From NCBI RefSeq assembly GCF_001637205.1, contig NZ_LVJH01000003.1, positions 28,089-92,088 on the forward strand: a stretch of DNA of 64,000 nt, given 5' to 3'. Shown piece after piece: positions 44,713 through 54,412 of the stretch (the stretch's first letter is position 1; every line of letters starts with the position of its first letter). This DNA is from Paenibacillus glacialis (lineage in GTDB: Bacteria > Bacillota > Bacilli > Paenibacillales > Paenibacillaceae). The notes beneath the pieces were generated by a model that ran no database searches, was not told the DNA's origin, and was given only the letters and a program-made list of their open reading frames with translations. The translations under genes were made by a program, and so were the position numbers.

Positions 44713-44803
44713 GCATGATTAAATATCATTCATCTAATTTAGGTGTAAAGATTCAGCGATTTAATTTTCATTGGATTCGTAAATATAAGGGGTAGATAAG
44801 ATC

Positions 44804-45331
44804 ATGTCCAATATCATTCTAATTGGTCCAATCAGAACAGGTAAATCAACGTTAGCAGACATAGTATCAGATAGACTAGAATATCCTCGATGTTGCGTTG
44901 ATGATGTGCGATGGAAGTTTTATCAGGAACTTGGGTATAGCTCGGAAAAAGAGAAGGCAATCAGAAGTAACTTTGGTTTTGAAGGTGTATATAAGTATTG
45001 GAAGCCTTTTGAAGCACATGCTGTTGTAAGGATATTTCAAGAATACAAAGATCATGTCATTGATTTTGGTGGAGGACATTCGGTATACGAAGATCCAACA
45101 CTGTTCTCCATCGTAGAGAATGTATTAGATAGTGAGAATAACATATTCTTGATTCTGCCTTCCCACAATCAGGCGGAGTCACTAAGAATTCTAAATGAAA
45201 GAGAGTGCGTAGATATAAATAGTCATTTCCTAACGCATGAATCTAATTATAAACTTGCTAAACATATTATATATACTAAAGATAGGACGCCCTATGAGAG
45301 CGCAGAAGAAATTATTTCACTTGTCTGCTAA
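44804..45331 (+). CDS. P-loop NTPase / small kinase-like protein, 175 aa
   Basis: Walker A GPIRTGKSTLADIVSDRL is at the N-terminus, followed by CCVDDVRWKFYQE, a substrate-site pattern of AAA_18/shikimate- or adenylate-kinase-like ATPases. VIDFGGGHSVYED is next and a C-terminal SAEEIISLV helix ends it. It probably phosphorylates a small molecule or nucleotide, but the acceptor is unknown. A weak AAGGGGTAG site precedes the ATG. Confidence 0.8.
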   Translation: MSNIILIGPIRTGKSTLADIVSDRLEYPRCCVDDVRWKFYQELGYSSEKEKAIRSNFGFEGVYKYWKPFEAHAVVRIFQEYKDHVIDFGGGHSVYEDPTLFSIVENVLDSENNIFLILPSHNQAESLRILNERECVDINSHFLTHESNYKLAKHIIYTKDRTPYESAEEIISLVC

Positions 45332-45408
45332 CTATCATAATAAATTAGTGACACGCTTAGAAAGACCATTATAATTGGTGTATAAACAAAGTCATAAGGA
45401 GCGAAAAC

Positions 45409-46032
45409 ATGTACAAAACGATCATTATGGATGTCGATGGAACATTAATAGATACAGAAAAAGCGGTACTAGGATCACTTCAAAAAATGCTAGCTATAGA
45501 GTACAACAAAACAATGGAGCTTGAGGAATTAGAATTTGTGTGGGGTATACCGGGGTCTAGCTCATTACCTGTATTAGGAATTGAGGATACTGAAAAGGGA
45601 GATATTCTTTGGAACGTTTATATGAAGGAGTTCATGGATTCTATTCATGTTTTTGCAGGAATCAGAGAATTGTTAAGTACTCTTCATAAACGCAATATTC
45701 AAATCGGAATTGTAACATCAAAGACTAAGATTGAATTAGAAGATGATTTTGTGCCTTTTGGCTTGATGGAATATCTATCTTTTGTTGTATGTGCAGATGA
45801 TACATTACTACATAAACCGAATCCTGAACCGATTCAGAAGTTTTTAGAGATTTCTGGTGCAGACCCTAGTAGCTCAATTTACATTGGAGATACGATGTAT
45901 GATTATCAATGCGCTAGAGATGCGGGTGTTTCATTTGGATTAGCCGTATGGGGTGCAAAGAATAATCATGGAATTGAAGCTAAACATTTTTTTAATGATC
46001 CTAATGAAGTACTAGCATTTGTTTCTGAATGA
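45409..46032 (+). CDS. HAD-superfamily hydrolase, 207 aa
   Basis: It has IIMDVDGTLIDTEKA with the nucleophile Asp, IGIVTSKTKIE (motif II), HKPNPEP (motif III Lys) and YIGDTMYDYQCARDAGV (motif IV). The cap is alpha-helical, in the PGMB/phosphoglycolate phosphatase style (GphP/PpaX-like). AAGGAGCGAAAAC precedes the ATG. It is the second HAD gene within 2 kb; the two are too different to be a recent duplication. Confidence 0.9.
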   Translation: MYKTIIMDVDGTLIDTEKAVLGSLQKMLAIEYNKTMELEELEFVWGIPGSSSLPVLGIEDTEKGDILWNVYMKEFMDSIHVFAGIRELLSTLHKRNIQIGIVTSKTKIELEDDFVPFGLMEYLSFVVCADDTLLHKPNPEPIQKFLEISGADPSSSIYIGDTMYDYQCARDAGVSFGLAVWGAKNNHGIEAKHFFNDPNEVLAFVSE

Positions 46033-46069
46033 AGAGGAGTTAAATCATGAAGATTGCGGGGATGAATGA

Positions 46070-46861
46070 ATGTCTTTGTGGGTGCAACTTTTATTGTTTG
46101 GAATTCCAGGAATCTTATTATATTGTGGAATTCACTATTGGACACCGAGGTTAGTGAGTAAAGGGGTACCCTTAATTTTTTCTTTTTGGTTTTTTTTATG
46201 GATGCCTGTTATTATCTTGTTACCATTATCAATCTTTCTCTACTGGTTAGATGGGGGAACCATGTCAATACAAGAGTTCAATCAACGATTTCATCTTATA
46301 TCCTTTCAGGGGAGTGATTGGTTCTGGGTTATCGGAGCAGTTATGGTGACAATCATCTTTGATCAACTCTTAGAACCGGTAGGCAAATATTTTGCAAAGT
46401 TACAATTCTTTTCTCCACCGAGTTACTTGCCGGCACCATTTAATCCACTTAAGAAATTTTCAATACCGCCAACTAGATTTTTCGATGTACCTCTAAGGGG
46501 GAATTGGAAACTACTTACCTTGTTTATTCCAATACATATTCTTGCGATGTTTAGCGAAGAGTTAATGTGGAGGGGATACATCCTACCTTTACAGAACAAT
46601 ACATTCGGTGCTTACGCATGGGTAATTAACGGATTATTGTGGGCTTGGGTAATCCATGCTTGTCTCAAATGGCATCTTATCGGAATGATTCCTGGCATGT
46701 TAATAACACCTTGGATTGCGCAACATACGGGCTCAACATGGGCTTCATTTGCTGTACATGCAATTGGAAACTCCCCGCTGTGGATTATTCTACTTATAGG
46801 TATTCTGAAGGCACCGTTAGATAAAGATCATAATATAAACAGCGATAAAAAGTTAGCATAA
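46070..46861 (+). CDS. CPBP-family intramembrane glutamic endopeptidase
   Basis: The 263-residue membrane protein has the CPBP (Abi) motif 1 FSEELMWRGYILP (EE-x3-R), and the later histidine motifs appear in VIHACLKWH and FAVHAIGN. About seven helices are seen. CPBP proteases process prenyl- or peptide-type substrates and can act in bacteriocin self-protection or sigma-factor signalling; nothing nearby decides which. GCGGGGATGAATGA precedes the ATG. It ends just before the copper regulator region. Confidence 0.85.
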   Translation: MSLWVQLLLFGIPGILLYCGIHYWTPRLVSKGVPLIFSFWFFLWMPVIILLPLSIFLYWLDGGTMSIQEFNQRFHLISFQGSDWFWVIGAVMVTIIFDQLLEPVGKYFAKLQFFSPPSYLPAPFNPLKKFSIPPTRFFDVPLRGNWKLLTLFIPIHILAMFSEELMWRGYILPLQNNTFGAYAWVINGLLWAWVIHACLKWHLIGMIPGMLITPWIAQHTGSTWASFAVHAIGNSPLWIILLIGILKAPLDKDHNINSDKKLA

Positions 46862-46981
46862 GATAACAGTATCTGCTCTATTTCTGCATAGGCCAAAACA
46901 GTGATAAATCGACCCTAACTTGATTTGTATAGGGGAGGGGGCTATTATTACAATGGATACAAGAAGAGAGGGAGCGATTCT

Positions 46982-47311
46982 ATGGACGAACACATTCAGG
47001 AGTCCACAATACACGAATCCTGCGGCACCAATGGCAGAAAGAGTCATCATTCCGATAAAACAAAAAAAAATATCATTAGTCGCCTCAATCGGATTGAGGG
47101 TCAGATTCGCGGAGTTAAAGGATTGATTGAAAAGGATACCTATTGCGATGATGTGCTGAATCAGATCTCTTCGATCCAATCCGCCTTGAATGGCGTAGGA
47201 AAGCTTCTTTTGGAGCATCATATGAAAAGTTGTGTGATCGAGCGTCTTCAAGATGGCGAGAATGAAGTGATCGATGAACTGTTGACGACAATTAATAAAC
47301 TAATGAAATAA
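46982..47311 (+). CDS. csoR: Copper-sensing repressor CsoR
   Basis: CsoR is an all-helical tetramer that leaves DNA when it binds Cu(I). The conserved core SRLNRIEGQIRGVKGLIEKD is present, and the Cu(I) ligands Cys-His-Cys appear in DTYCDDVLNQ and LEHHMKSCV. The N-terminus is longer than B. subtilis CsoR and His-rich (GRKSHHSDK). The ATG at 46982 follows AGAGAGGGAG. It ends in its own terminator, followed by the operator/promoter of copA. Confidence 0.95.
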   Translation: MDEHIQESTIHESCGTNGRKSHHSDKTKKNIISRLNRIEGQIRGVKGLIEKDTYCDDVLNQISSIQSALNGVGKLLLEHHMKSCVIERLQDGENEVIDELLTTINKLMK

Positions 47312-47328
47312 GTGAGTGACTTAATGAA

Positions 47329-47351
47329 GGATTCGAAAGAATCCTTTTTTT
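47329..47351 (+). terminator. Terminator after csoR
   Basis: GGATTC and GAATCC pair around a GAAA tetraloop, followed by seven T. Confidence 0.85.
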
Positions 47352-47393
47352 CATGGATTTTAACCGGATGAATAAGGAAATAATATAAAAAAG

Positions 47394-47427
47394 TTGACTT
47401 TTTATAGGGTAGGGGGGTATACTACGT
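47394..47427 (+). promoter_or_regulatory. copA promoter overlapping a CsoR operator
   Basis: TTGACT (-35) and TATACT (-10) are separated by 18 nt that contain TATAGGGTAGGGGGGTATAC. The dyad with a central G tract is the CsoR box type (compare TACCCTAC-GGGGGTAT operators), so bound CsoR would block the polymerase. Confidence 0.8.
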
Positions 47428-47540
47428 TCAAGAGGTCGAACAAAACCGACTCCATCGTATGAGCCCTGAACGCGTAGGTTAGGGGCAATCGGAAGGTAGC
47501 TTAACCGATCATATTTAATAAGGAAAACGAGGTGTGCATG

Positions 47541-49973
47541 ATGGGAACAGCCCGGATAGCAACGGAGCAAACTTCTTTAGAAATAACAGGCATGACGTGT
47601 GCTGCTTGTGCAAATCGGATTGAAAAAGGTCTGAATAAATTGGAAGGCGTAACAGAAGCAAATGTGAACTTTGCGATGGAACGCGCAACTGTAACGTACG
47701 ATCCGAACAAGATCAATGTTGCACAAATGGAACAAAATGTTCAGAAGCTCGGTTACGGAGTTGCGAAAGAAGTCGTTGATTTGGACCTTGTAGGTATGTT
47801 CTGCGCCGCATGTGCCGTCAAGATTGAAAAAGTACTAAACAAAACACCAGGTGTCACAAACGCTGTCGTTAACTTTGCGATGGAGACGGCCCGAGTGGAA
47901 TATAACAAGTCGAATGTATCCATAACTGAGATTCAACAGCGAGTAGAAAAGCTGGGTTACAAGGCTGTTACCAAGCAAGAGGATGGAGATCCTTCAGAAC
48001 ATCGGGAGAAGGCGATCAAGGAGCAAAAGCGTAAGTTACTCATTTCCGCGATTCTCTCTCTACCGTTGTTGTGGTCTATGGTCAGTCATTTTTCCTTCTT
48101 ATCTTGGATATGGTTGCCGGATTTATTCATGAATCCTTGGTTCCAGTTGGCTCTTGCGACACCTGTTCAATTCTACATCGGTAAGCAGTTTTATGTCGGG
48201 GCATATAAGTCACTGCGTAACAAAAGCGGAAATATGGATGTACTTATCTCACTTGGAACGTCGGCAGCCTATTTCTATAGCCTCTATTTAACAATCGAAT
48301 GGGCTTCGAATGGCGGAAACGTTCATCATGGTCCAGCGATGTACTACGAAACAAGTGCCGTGTTGATTACATTGGTTATTCTGGGTAAGTTGTTCGAGTC
48401 ACTAGCCAAAGGGCGTACGTCTGAAGCGATCAAAACGCTTATGGGTCTGCAAGCGAAGACAGCTTTAGTCATCCGTGACGGGCAGGAAATGACGATCCCA
48501 GTCGAAGAAGTACTCACGGGTGATGTTGTGGTTGTGAAACCGGGGGAGAAGATTCCGGTTGATGGAGAAGTGCTTGAAGGGACTTCAGCTGTAGACGAAT
48601 CGATGCTGACTGGCGAGAGTATTCCTGTCGATAAGAAGGCAGGAGACAACGTTATTGGTGCTACGATTAATAAGAACGGTAGACTGAAAGTAAAAGCGAC
48701 CAAGGTCGGCAAGGAAACGGCGCTTGCTCAGATTATTAAAGTAGTAGAAGAAGCACAAGGATCGAAAGCACCGATACAACGGGTGGCTGATGTGATTTCT
48801 GGTATCTTCGTTCCAATCGTGGTTGGGATTGCTGTCTTGGCCTTCATCGTGTGGTATTTCTGGGTTACGCCTGGTGACTTCGCGAATGCACTGGAAAAAG
48901 CGATTGCTATTCTGGTTATTGCTTGTCCATGTGCGCTTGGACTTGCAACACCTACATCGATTATGGCGGGATCGGGTCGTGCAGCTGAGCTTGGCGTACT
49001 ATTTAAAGGCGGCGAACATCTGGAATCAACACATAAAATCAATGCGATCATTCTTGATAAAACGGGTACCGTTACTAACGGTAAGCCAGTGCTTACAGAT
49101 ATCGTAGTCGAAAATAATATCGATGAAGCCACGTTCCTCCGCTGGGTTGGTGCTGCTGAGAAGGACTCAGAACATCCACTCGCAGAAGCGATTGTATCTG
49201 GTATTGTAGCCAAAGGTATTGAGGTTCCTGCGACGGAACAATTCGAAGCCATTCCAGGGTTCGGAATTCGTGCGGTCGTTGAAGGCAAAGAAATTCTAGC
49301 CGGAACGCGTAAGTTGATGGCAAGATTCAACGTCCAAGTCGAGCATGCTTTAGAGAGTATGACGCAGATGGAGTTGGATGGGAAGACAGCGATGTTGATC
49401 GCGGTTGACGGAAAATATGCTGGATTAGTTGCGGTTGCCGATACCATCAAAGAAACGTCCAAAGAGGCGGTAACACGCTTGAAACAAATGGGCATCGAAG
49501 TCATTATGATCACAGGTGACAATGAGCGCACAGCCATGGCGATTGCCAAACAGGTTGGGATCGAGCATGTTTGTGCCGAAGTGCTTCCGGAAGGCAAGGC
49601 GGAAGAAGTGAAGAAGCTGCAAGCGCAAGGTAAGAAAGTAGCGATGGTTGGAGATGGCATCAATGATGCACCAGCACTAGCTATGGCTGATATCGGAATG
49701 GCTATCGGAACTGGAACGGATGTCGCGATGGAAGCGGCGGATGTAACCTTGATGCGTGGCGATTTGAACAGCATTCCTGATGCGATATATATGAGCCGTA
49801 AGACGATGAGTAATATCCGACAGAACTTGTTCTGGGCACTTGGATATAACACCTTAGGTATCCCGATTGCGGCTCTTGGGCTATTAGCTCCTTGGGTTGC
49901 GGGAGCAGCCATGGCACTCAGTTCCGTGTCCGTAGTGCTGAATGCACTCCGACTTCAGCGGATGAAGGTTTAG
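47541..49973 (+). CDS. copA: Copper-exporting P1B-type ATPase
   Basis: CopA pumps Cu(I) out of the cytoplasm using ATP. Two N-terminal heavy-metal-associated domains are present ([14 protein letters not shown] and [14 protein letters not shown]). The membrane CPC motif [12 protein letters not shown] follows, then phosphorylation site [13 protein letters not shown], the SEHPLAEAI loop and [18 protein letters not shown]. The final helices contain the YNTLG and MALSSVSVV motifs that specify Cu(I). The length of 811 aa is normal. GAGGTG lies upstream; ATG 47541 has the best spacing, and ATG 47538 or GTG 47532 is possible. Confidence 0.95.
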   Translation: MGTARIATEQTSLEITGMTCAACANRIEKGLNKLEGVTEANVNFAMERATVTYDPNKINVAQMEQNVQKLGYGVAKEVVDLDLVGMFCAACAVKIEKVLNKTPGVTNAVVNFAMETARVEYNKSNVSITEIQQRVEKLGYKAVTKQEDGDPSEHREKAIKEQKRKLLISAILSLPLLWSMVSHFSFLSWIWLPDLFMNPWFQLALATPVQFYIGKQFYVGAYKSLRNKSGNMDVLISLGTSAAYFYSLYLTIEWASNGGNVHHGPAMYYETSAVLITLVILGKLFESLAKGRTSEAIKTLMGLQAKTALVIRDGQEMTIPVEEVLTGDVVVVKPGEKIPVDGEVLEGTSAVDESMLTGESIPVDKKAGDNVIGATINKNGRLKVKATKVGKETALAQIIKVVEEAQGSKAPIQRVADVISGIFVPIVVGIAVLAFIVWYFWVTPGDFANALEKAIAILVIACPCALGLATPTSIMAGSGRAAELGVLFKGGEHLESTHKINAIILDKTGTVTNGKPVLTDIVVENNIDEATFLRWVGAAEKDSEHPLAEAIVSGIVAKGIEVPATEQFEAIPGFGIRAVVEGKEILAGTRKLMARFNVQVEHALESMTQMELDGKTAMLIAVDGKYAGLVAVADTIKETSKEAVTRLKQMGIEVIMITGDNERTAMAIAKQVGIEHVCAEVLPEGKAEEVKKLQAQGKKVAMVGDGINDAPALAMADIGMAIGTGTDVAMEAADVTLMRGDLNSIPDAIYMSRKTMSNIRQNLFWALGYNTLGIPIAALGLLAPWVAGAAMALSSVSVVLNALRLQRMKV

Positions 49974-50038
49974 GTAATAGACCCATCAGAAGCTAATGAA
50001 ATAACAATAAACTTACAATAAAAGGAGAAATGATTATT

Positions 50039-50239
50039 ATGACAAACGTAACATTAAAAGTAGAAGGTATGTCCTGTGGACACTGTGTCAATTCCGTTGA
50101 AAGTGCTATGAAAACACTAGGTGCAAGCGGGAAAGTAGATTTGAAAGACAAGTCTGTAGCGATTTCCTACGACGAGAATAAGCTGACGCTGGAAGCCATA
50201 AAAGAAGCGATTGAAGAACAAGGATACGATGTAGTCTAA
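50039..50239 (+). CDS. copZ: Copper chaperone CopZ
   Basis: The 66-residue HMA-domain protein has the metal site GMSCGHCVNSVESAM and the ferredoxin-like pattern ending EAIEEQGYDV. It delivers Cu(I) to CopA and CsoR. AAAGGAG is eleven bases from this ATG; an ATG at 50030 is too close to the site. It follows copA by 65 nt on the same strand. Confidence 0.95.
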   Translation: MTNVTLKVEGMSCGHCVNSVESAMKTLGASGKVDLKDKSVAISYDENKLTLEAIKEAIEEQGYDVV

Positions 50240-50334
50240 AGGAACGTATCTGGGAAACGGTTGTTGTGTCGTGCCTTGTATGACAAAGGTTCCTTAATCG
50301 GCAGACGGAAGTGTTAGATGGGAGAGTGAATAAA

Positions 50335-50958
50335 TTGGGCTTAATAAAATTTGCCGTAACACCTGGATTTGAGGTGGGAGGTACCCTATTTAAACCTGAA
50401 CAACTGGCCATTCTAGGTACTATTGTTGGTGCGGATGCCACAATTGAAATGACGACATTCAAGCAGCTTTACGTAGAGATGCAGGAAGAGCGTTTAGAAG
50501 AAGTACAGCATGCGCTCAGAAAGGTTGGACTGCAAATTCACCCAGCTGGATTTGTCACAAAAAGTTTAATCGCCTGTAACTTCTGTAGTGGTGCCGAGGA
50601 AGCTGGACTAGAAATTGCTAAAGTTTTGGACGAGGCGATTTCAGGTCATGAGGTACCAAGCCCATTAAAGATTGGATATGCAGGATGTGCGCTAGGGACA
50701 AGTGAACCTTTAATTAAGGATATTGCCGTCGTTAAAATGCGGGATACATTCGATATCTATGTGGGCGGAGAATCCAAAGGCTTAAAAGCTAAATTAGCAC
50801 AGCGGCTCATGTCTGGCGTTTCAGAAGAACAGCTTGTACCGATCGTTACGCAATTAATTGCAAACTTTCAAGAGCAGGGGAAAAAGAAAGAGAAGTATAG
50901 CAGATTTATTGACCGAATGACGATTGAGAAACTCCGGGAAGTAGTTACTGTTGCATAA
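50335..50958 (+). CDS. Nitrite/sulfite reductase-like siroheme/Fe-S domain protein
   Basis: The protein has an N-terminal ferredoxin-like half-domain (LIKFAVTPGFEVGGTLFKPE, the NIR_SIR_ferr pattern). Cysteines at IACNFCSGAEEAG and GYAGCALGTSEPL resemble the Fe-S/siroheme ligands of nitrite and sulfite reductases. At about 207 aa it is much shorter than a full reductase. The TTG start follows GGGAGAG. Its place after copZ in the copper locus suggests a link with thiol or copper redox, which is inference. The gene ends in a terminator. Confidence 0.8.
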   Translation: MGLIKFAVTPGFEVGGTLFKPEQLAILGTIVGADATIEMTTFKQLYVEMQEERLEEVQHALRKVGLQIHPAGFVTKSLIACNFCSGAEEAGLEIAKVLDEAISGHEVPSPLKIGYAGCALGTSEPLIKDIAVVKMRDTFDIYVGGESKGLKAKLAQRLMSGVSEEQLVPIVTQLIANFQEQGKKKEKYSRFIDRMTIEKLREVVTVA

Positions 50959-50980
50959 ACGTTTTTCGCGGTAAATGAGA

Positions 50981-51011
50981 AGGGGACACGCTTGTGGTGT
51001 TCCTTTTTTTC
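50981..51011 (+). terminator. Terminator of the copper locus
   Basis: AGGGGACAC and GTGTTCCTT pair around GCTTGTG, followed by seven T. Confidence 0.8.
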
Positions 51012-51117
51012 TTGCAATTAGCTCTCTCGCTTATTTATCGCTACAGAAAATTTATGCTTCAGGCTATGACCTCTTGGTTATTATATGTATAATTATGAGA
51101 GAAGCGTTAGACAACAA

Positions 51118-51159
51118 ATGACCCAGCCTAGGATAGGAGTTTCTAAGGCTGGGTTATTT
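51118..51159 (+). terminator. Hairpin resembling a second terminator
   Basis: AATGACCCAGCCTAG and CTAAGGCTGGGTTATT pair, with GATAGGAGTTT as loop. It shares the ACCCNGCCTAGGATAG arm with hairpins near 33025 and 36785. It has no long T-run, so it could be a processed or repeat hairpin. Confidence 0.55.
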
Positions 51160-51252
51160 CGTATATCTACAACGTTAACTGAAGCCTGATGCAACCGTTG
51201 ATGCTTACGTTATCTTTTGAAAATCTTTTAAAAAGAGAAATGAGTTGATCAC

Positions 51253-52146
51253 ATGGATAAAAAGGTTGTTTTAGCCGGTGGTACGGGCTTTATCGGACAA
51301 TACTTAGAGGAGAAGTTCAATCATCTTGGATATGAAGTGATGATCATCTCAAGACAAGCAGGTCATATTTCTTGGAATAATAATACGGAGATCGTGGATG
51401 CTATAAATCATTCAGAGCTACTCATTAATCTTGCAGGGAGGTCAGTAGACTGCCGCTACAATGCAAAGAACAAACAAGAGATCATGAATTCAAGAACTGA
51501 GACAACCAACATCCTTGGCAATGCCATATTAGCATGCGACAACCCACCTTCACTATGGATCAATTCGAGTACAGCGACGATATATAGACATGCTGAGGAT
51601 CGGCCCATGACAGAGGAAAGTGGTGAGATTGGATCAGGCTTCTCCGTTGACGTTGCCAAAGAGTGGGAGAACGCATTTTTTTCTTTTGACTTAGCTAGCA
51701 CGAGGCAGGTTGCCTTAAGGATCGCTATTGTATTAGGTGAGAATGGCGGGGTGATGAATCCTTTCAAAAACTTAGTCAGATTTGGACTAGGTGGCCCTCA
51801 AGGTCCTGGTAATCAACAATTCAGTTGGATTCATATCGAAGATGTATATCAAATTATTCTCTTTCTTAAAGACCACGAGGAATTAAGCGGTGTATTCAAT
51901 TGTTCTTCCCCTAATCCAGTCACCAATCGTGAGTTAATGAGCCATTTGCGAAATGTGATGAATGTGAAAGTAGGATTGCCATCTCCTAAATGGCTCCTCG
52001 AATTGGGCTCAGTCATCATTAAGACAGAAACCGAATTGATCCTGAAGAGTAGGTGGGTTATTCCAGAAAGGTTAGAGAGAGAAGGCTATAAGTTCAGATA
52101 TAGTACATTGGATACAGCACTTCAACAGATATTAAAGAAATCATGA
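51253..52146 (+). CDS. TIGR01777-type NAD-dependent epimerase
   Basis: The nucleotide-binding loop is VVLAGGTGFIGQYLEEKFNH, with NLAGRSVDCRYN and the C-terminal WVIPERLEREGYKFRYSTLD region, as in the YfhF/SulA-cell-division-inhibitor-like SDR family. It contains no classical active-site YxxxK in the usual place, which is normal for this group. The substrate is unknown. AGAAATGAGTTGATCAC precedes the ATG, a weak site. It is flanked by hairpins, so probably a single gene. Confidence 0.85.
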   Translation: MDKKVVLAGGTGFIGQYLEEKFNHLGYEVMIISRQAGHISWNNNTEIVDAINHSELLINLAGRSVDCRYNAKNKQEIMNSRTETTNILGNAILACDNPPSLWINSSTATIYRHAEDRPMTEESGEIGSGFSVDVAKEWENAFFSFDLASTRQVALRIAIVLGENGGVMNPFKNLVRFGLGGPQGPGNQQFSWIHIEDVYQIILFLKDHEELSGVFNCSSPNPVTNRELMSHLRNVMNVKVGLPSPKWLLELGSVIIKTETELILKSRWVIPERLEREGYKFRYSTLDTALQQILKKS

Positions 52147-52252
52147 AATCCACTACTTTTGCAGTTCAGAAGAGATAAATGTATGATCATATAGGGATAG
52201 GTCAAATTGATTACAATTTGTCTGTCCCTAATTTATTGTTAAGGAGTACAGA

Positions 52253-52900
52253 ATGAACATACTGATTGCAGATGACGATCCGGACATGCTTAGAATCGTG
52301 GTTGCTTATTTTAAAAAAGAAGGTTTTCAAATATTCACTGCTCAAGATGGAGAAGAAGCTCTAGATATATGTATGAATCACAAGATAGATTTGGCGATCC
52401 TCGATTGGATGATGCCCAAAGTGAGTGGTATCGAAGTATGTAGACAATTAAAGAAGCAACAATTCGCTAAAGTGTTGATGTTAACCGCAAAAGGCGAACA
52501 GGAAGATGAATTGAAGGCACTAGAGATAGGGGCTGATGATTACGTACGCAAACCTTTTGAACCTCGTATCTTGATTCTAAGAGCCAAGAAGCTACTTCAT
52601 ATAGAGGAAGATATCACGTTCGGGGGGTTGCGAGTAAACATCCCTGGCGGAAAGATTTATAAGGACGGATTGGATCTCGAAGTTACGAATAAGGAATTCC
52701 ATTTGATGAAGTGCCTGCTTGAACACAAAGGGAATATTCTAAGTAGAAAAGTGTTGTTGGACCAAGTGTGGGGATTCGATTATATCGGGGAAGAAAGAAC
52801 TGTCGATACCCATATTCGCAGACTTAGGGAGAAAGTGGGAGAAGGGTTAATTAAGACGTATCGAGGCAGTGGGTATAGTCTGGAAATTCCCCATGAGTAA
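52253..52900 (+). CDS. OmpR/PhoB-family response regulator
   Basis: The receiver domain has ILIADDDPDML, the phosphorylated Asp in LAILDWMMPKVSG and LMLTAKGEQED. The winged-helix domain shows LEVTNKEFHLMKCLLEHKGN and ERTVDTHIRRLREKVGEG. It binds DNA once phosphorylated by the overlapping kinase. AAGGAGTACAGA precedes the ATG. The gene ends 8 nt inside the kinase gene. Confidence 0.95.
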   Translation: MNILIADDDPDMLRIVVAYFKKEGFQIFTAQDGEEALDICMNHKIDLAILDWMMPKVSGIEVCRQLKKQQFAKVLMLTAKGEQEDELKALEIGADDYVRKPFEPRILILRAKKLLHIEEDITFGGLRVNIPGGKIYKDGLDLEVTNKEFHLMKCLLEHKGNILSRKVLLDQVWGFDYIGEERTVDTHIRRLREKVGEGLIKTYRGSGYSLEIPHE

Positions 52901-54281
52901 GCTGAGTCGTAAGCTATTTTGGCGGATTGCATGCATGATTTGTGTGGTATTTGCTGTCTCATTCTTGGTGAATACATTTTTTCTGCCAAAATATATCCTG
53001 TATCAGCAAAAGGTGAATTTAGCGCATTTGACGAATTTCATGAGCAATGAAACGGTTGAATCTCTCATCCAAACCGAGGGGGAGCTGGAACAGCAATACA
53101 ACGTAACGATCGTAAGCACAGAATTTGTGAAGAATCCGAATATTTTGAATGATGTTATTCGAACAGAGCTGAGTAGGAAAGGTATTACGCTGGCGAAATT
53201 CTGGGTTATGGAAGAGAGTATTCAGGATCTTGAACATGGGAAGACGGTCTACAATTTATACAGTCAGAAGAAGCTTAATACCAGCTTTCTAGTCACGATC
53301 TTTCGAAAAGACGATACGATCTTCGTCGTCGGGGATTCCATCGCACATACAGATCAATCGATTCGTGCTGTGAATAAGTTCAATTTGTATATTGCGATAG
53401 GGGCGATGTTCTTAACGCTTGGATTAGCGTGGGTGATCGCCAGACAAATCATTCGTCCTATCAAAGAGTTGGCAAATAACGCTGAAGATATCTCCAATCT
53501 GAAATTCCGTACAACCAACATCAAGACAGGTGATGAGATCGAACTGTTGGCGGCAAGCATTAATCGGATGAGCCATAAACTGGAGGAAGCGCATTTAGCT
53601 TTGGAAGAGAAGAATCAAAACTTACGGAGCTTCATTTCCGATATTTCGCATGAGTTAAAAACGCCAATTGCTCTAATAAAGGCGTATTCCTCAGGCATTA
53701 GAGATGAAATGGACGACGGAACATTCCTAAGTGTTATTGATAAAAAAACCGATGAAATGTCCCAGTTAGTGGACAAGTTACTTCACTTAGCCAAGCTTCA
53801 GAATGAGATTTATGAGATGGAACATTTTGATTTCAAAATGTTACTCGGTGATGTGCTAGATAATTTGGAAGTGGCGATACAGAAAGAGCAGAAGATAATT
53901 GAGGTAGATGATAGCCAACTGCATCATCCTATTGTTCGAGGAGATCAACAGAAGATCAGGATCGTTCTGGATAATTTCATAACCAATGCGCTGAAATATG
54001 CCAGTGGGCCACAGATAGATATATCACTTGTGAATGAAGGAGAACGGTTGGTATTCACCATTAGAAATGGCATTCGAACGTTGGATGAGCAGGATGTGAA
54101 TCATATATGGCAGCCTTTCTTCGTACTAGATCACTCAAGGAATAAGCAGCTTAGTGGTTCGGGGTTGGGGCTATCTATCGTGCAAGTCATCTTGGACAAA
54201 CATGAGGCGCCTCACGGAATCCATGCAGAGAATCAAGAGATTGAATTTTATTTTTCCTTGGCGGTGGGGTCAGATGAATGA
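52893..54281 (+). CDS. Sensor histidine kinase
   Basis: The 462-residue protein has a membrane helix (residues about 10-28), an extracellular sensor of about 140 residues, a second helix (about 168-188), HAMP (RQIIRPIKELANNAEDI), the dimerisation box ISDISHELKTPIALI with the phosphorylated His, and ATPase motifs DNFITNALKYASG and SGSGLGLSIVQV. It would phosphorylate the overlapping regulator. The ligand is unknown; similar pairs detect cell-envelope stress. Confidence 0.95.
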   Translation: MSKLSRKLFWRIACMICVVFAVSFLVNTFFLPKYILYQQKVNLAHLTNFMSNETVESLIQTEGELEQQYNVTIVSTEFVKNPNILNDVIRTELSRKGITLAKFWVMEESIQDLEHGKTVYNLYSQKKLNTSFLVTIFRKDDTIFVVGDSIAHTDQSIRAVNKFNLYIAIGAMFLTLGLAWVIARQIIRPIKELANNAEDISNLKFRTTNIKTGDEIELLAASINRMSHKLEEAHLALEEKNQNLRSFISDISHELKTPIALIKAYSSGIRDEMDDGTFLSVIDKKTDEMSQLVDKLLHLAKLQNEIYEMEHFDFKMLLGDVLDNLEVAIQKEQKIIEVDDSQLHHPIVRGDQQKIRIVLDNFITNALKYASGPQIDISLVNEGERLVFTIRNGIRTLDEQDVNHIWQPFFVLDHSRNKQLSGSGLGLSIVQVILDKHEAPHGIHAENQEIEFYFSLAVGSDE

Positions 54282-54308
54282 AGAGACATGGTGGCGATTT
54301 CGCTGCGA

Positions 54309-54355
54309 AGAGACGGGTACACGTCCTTAAGGGACGGTGTAGCCGTTTCTTTTTT
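54309..54355 (+). terminator. Terminator after the two-component operon
   Basis: AGAGACGGGTACACGTCC pairs with GGGACGGTGTAGCCGTTTCT (minor mismatches), followed by TTTTTT. Confidence 0.8.
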
Positions 54356-54412
54356 GTTTGTCATATTGGCGTAACATAGATAGAATATGCTTATTTTCGA
54401 GGTGATTCAATA

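Noticed and set aside
48728..49912. A 394-codon minus-strand frame opposite copA
   Set aside because: It is antisense to conserved CopA motifs and has no ribosome site or recognisable product.
51100..51185. GTTAGACAAC at 51106 and AACGTTAACTGAA at 51169, resembling integron core sites
   Set aside because: No L''/L' boxes, no complementary R'' partner and no cassette-like gene arrangement; 7-base matches are expected by chance in 64 kb.
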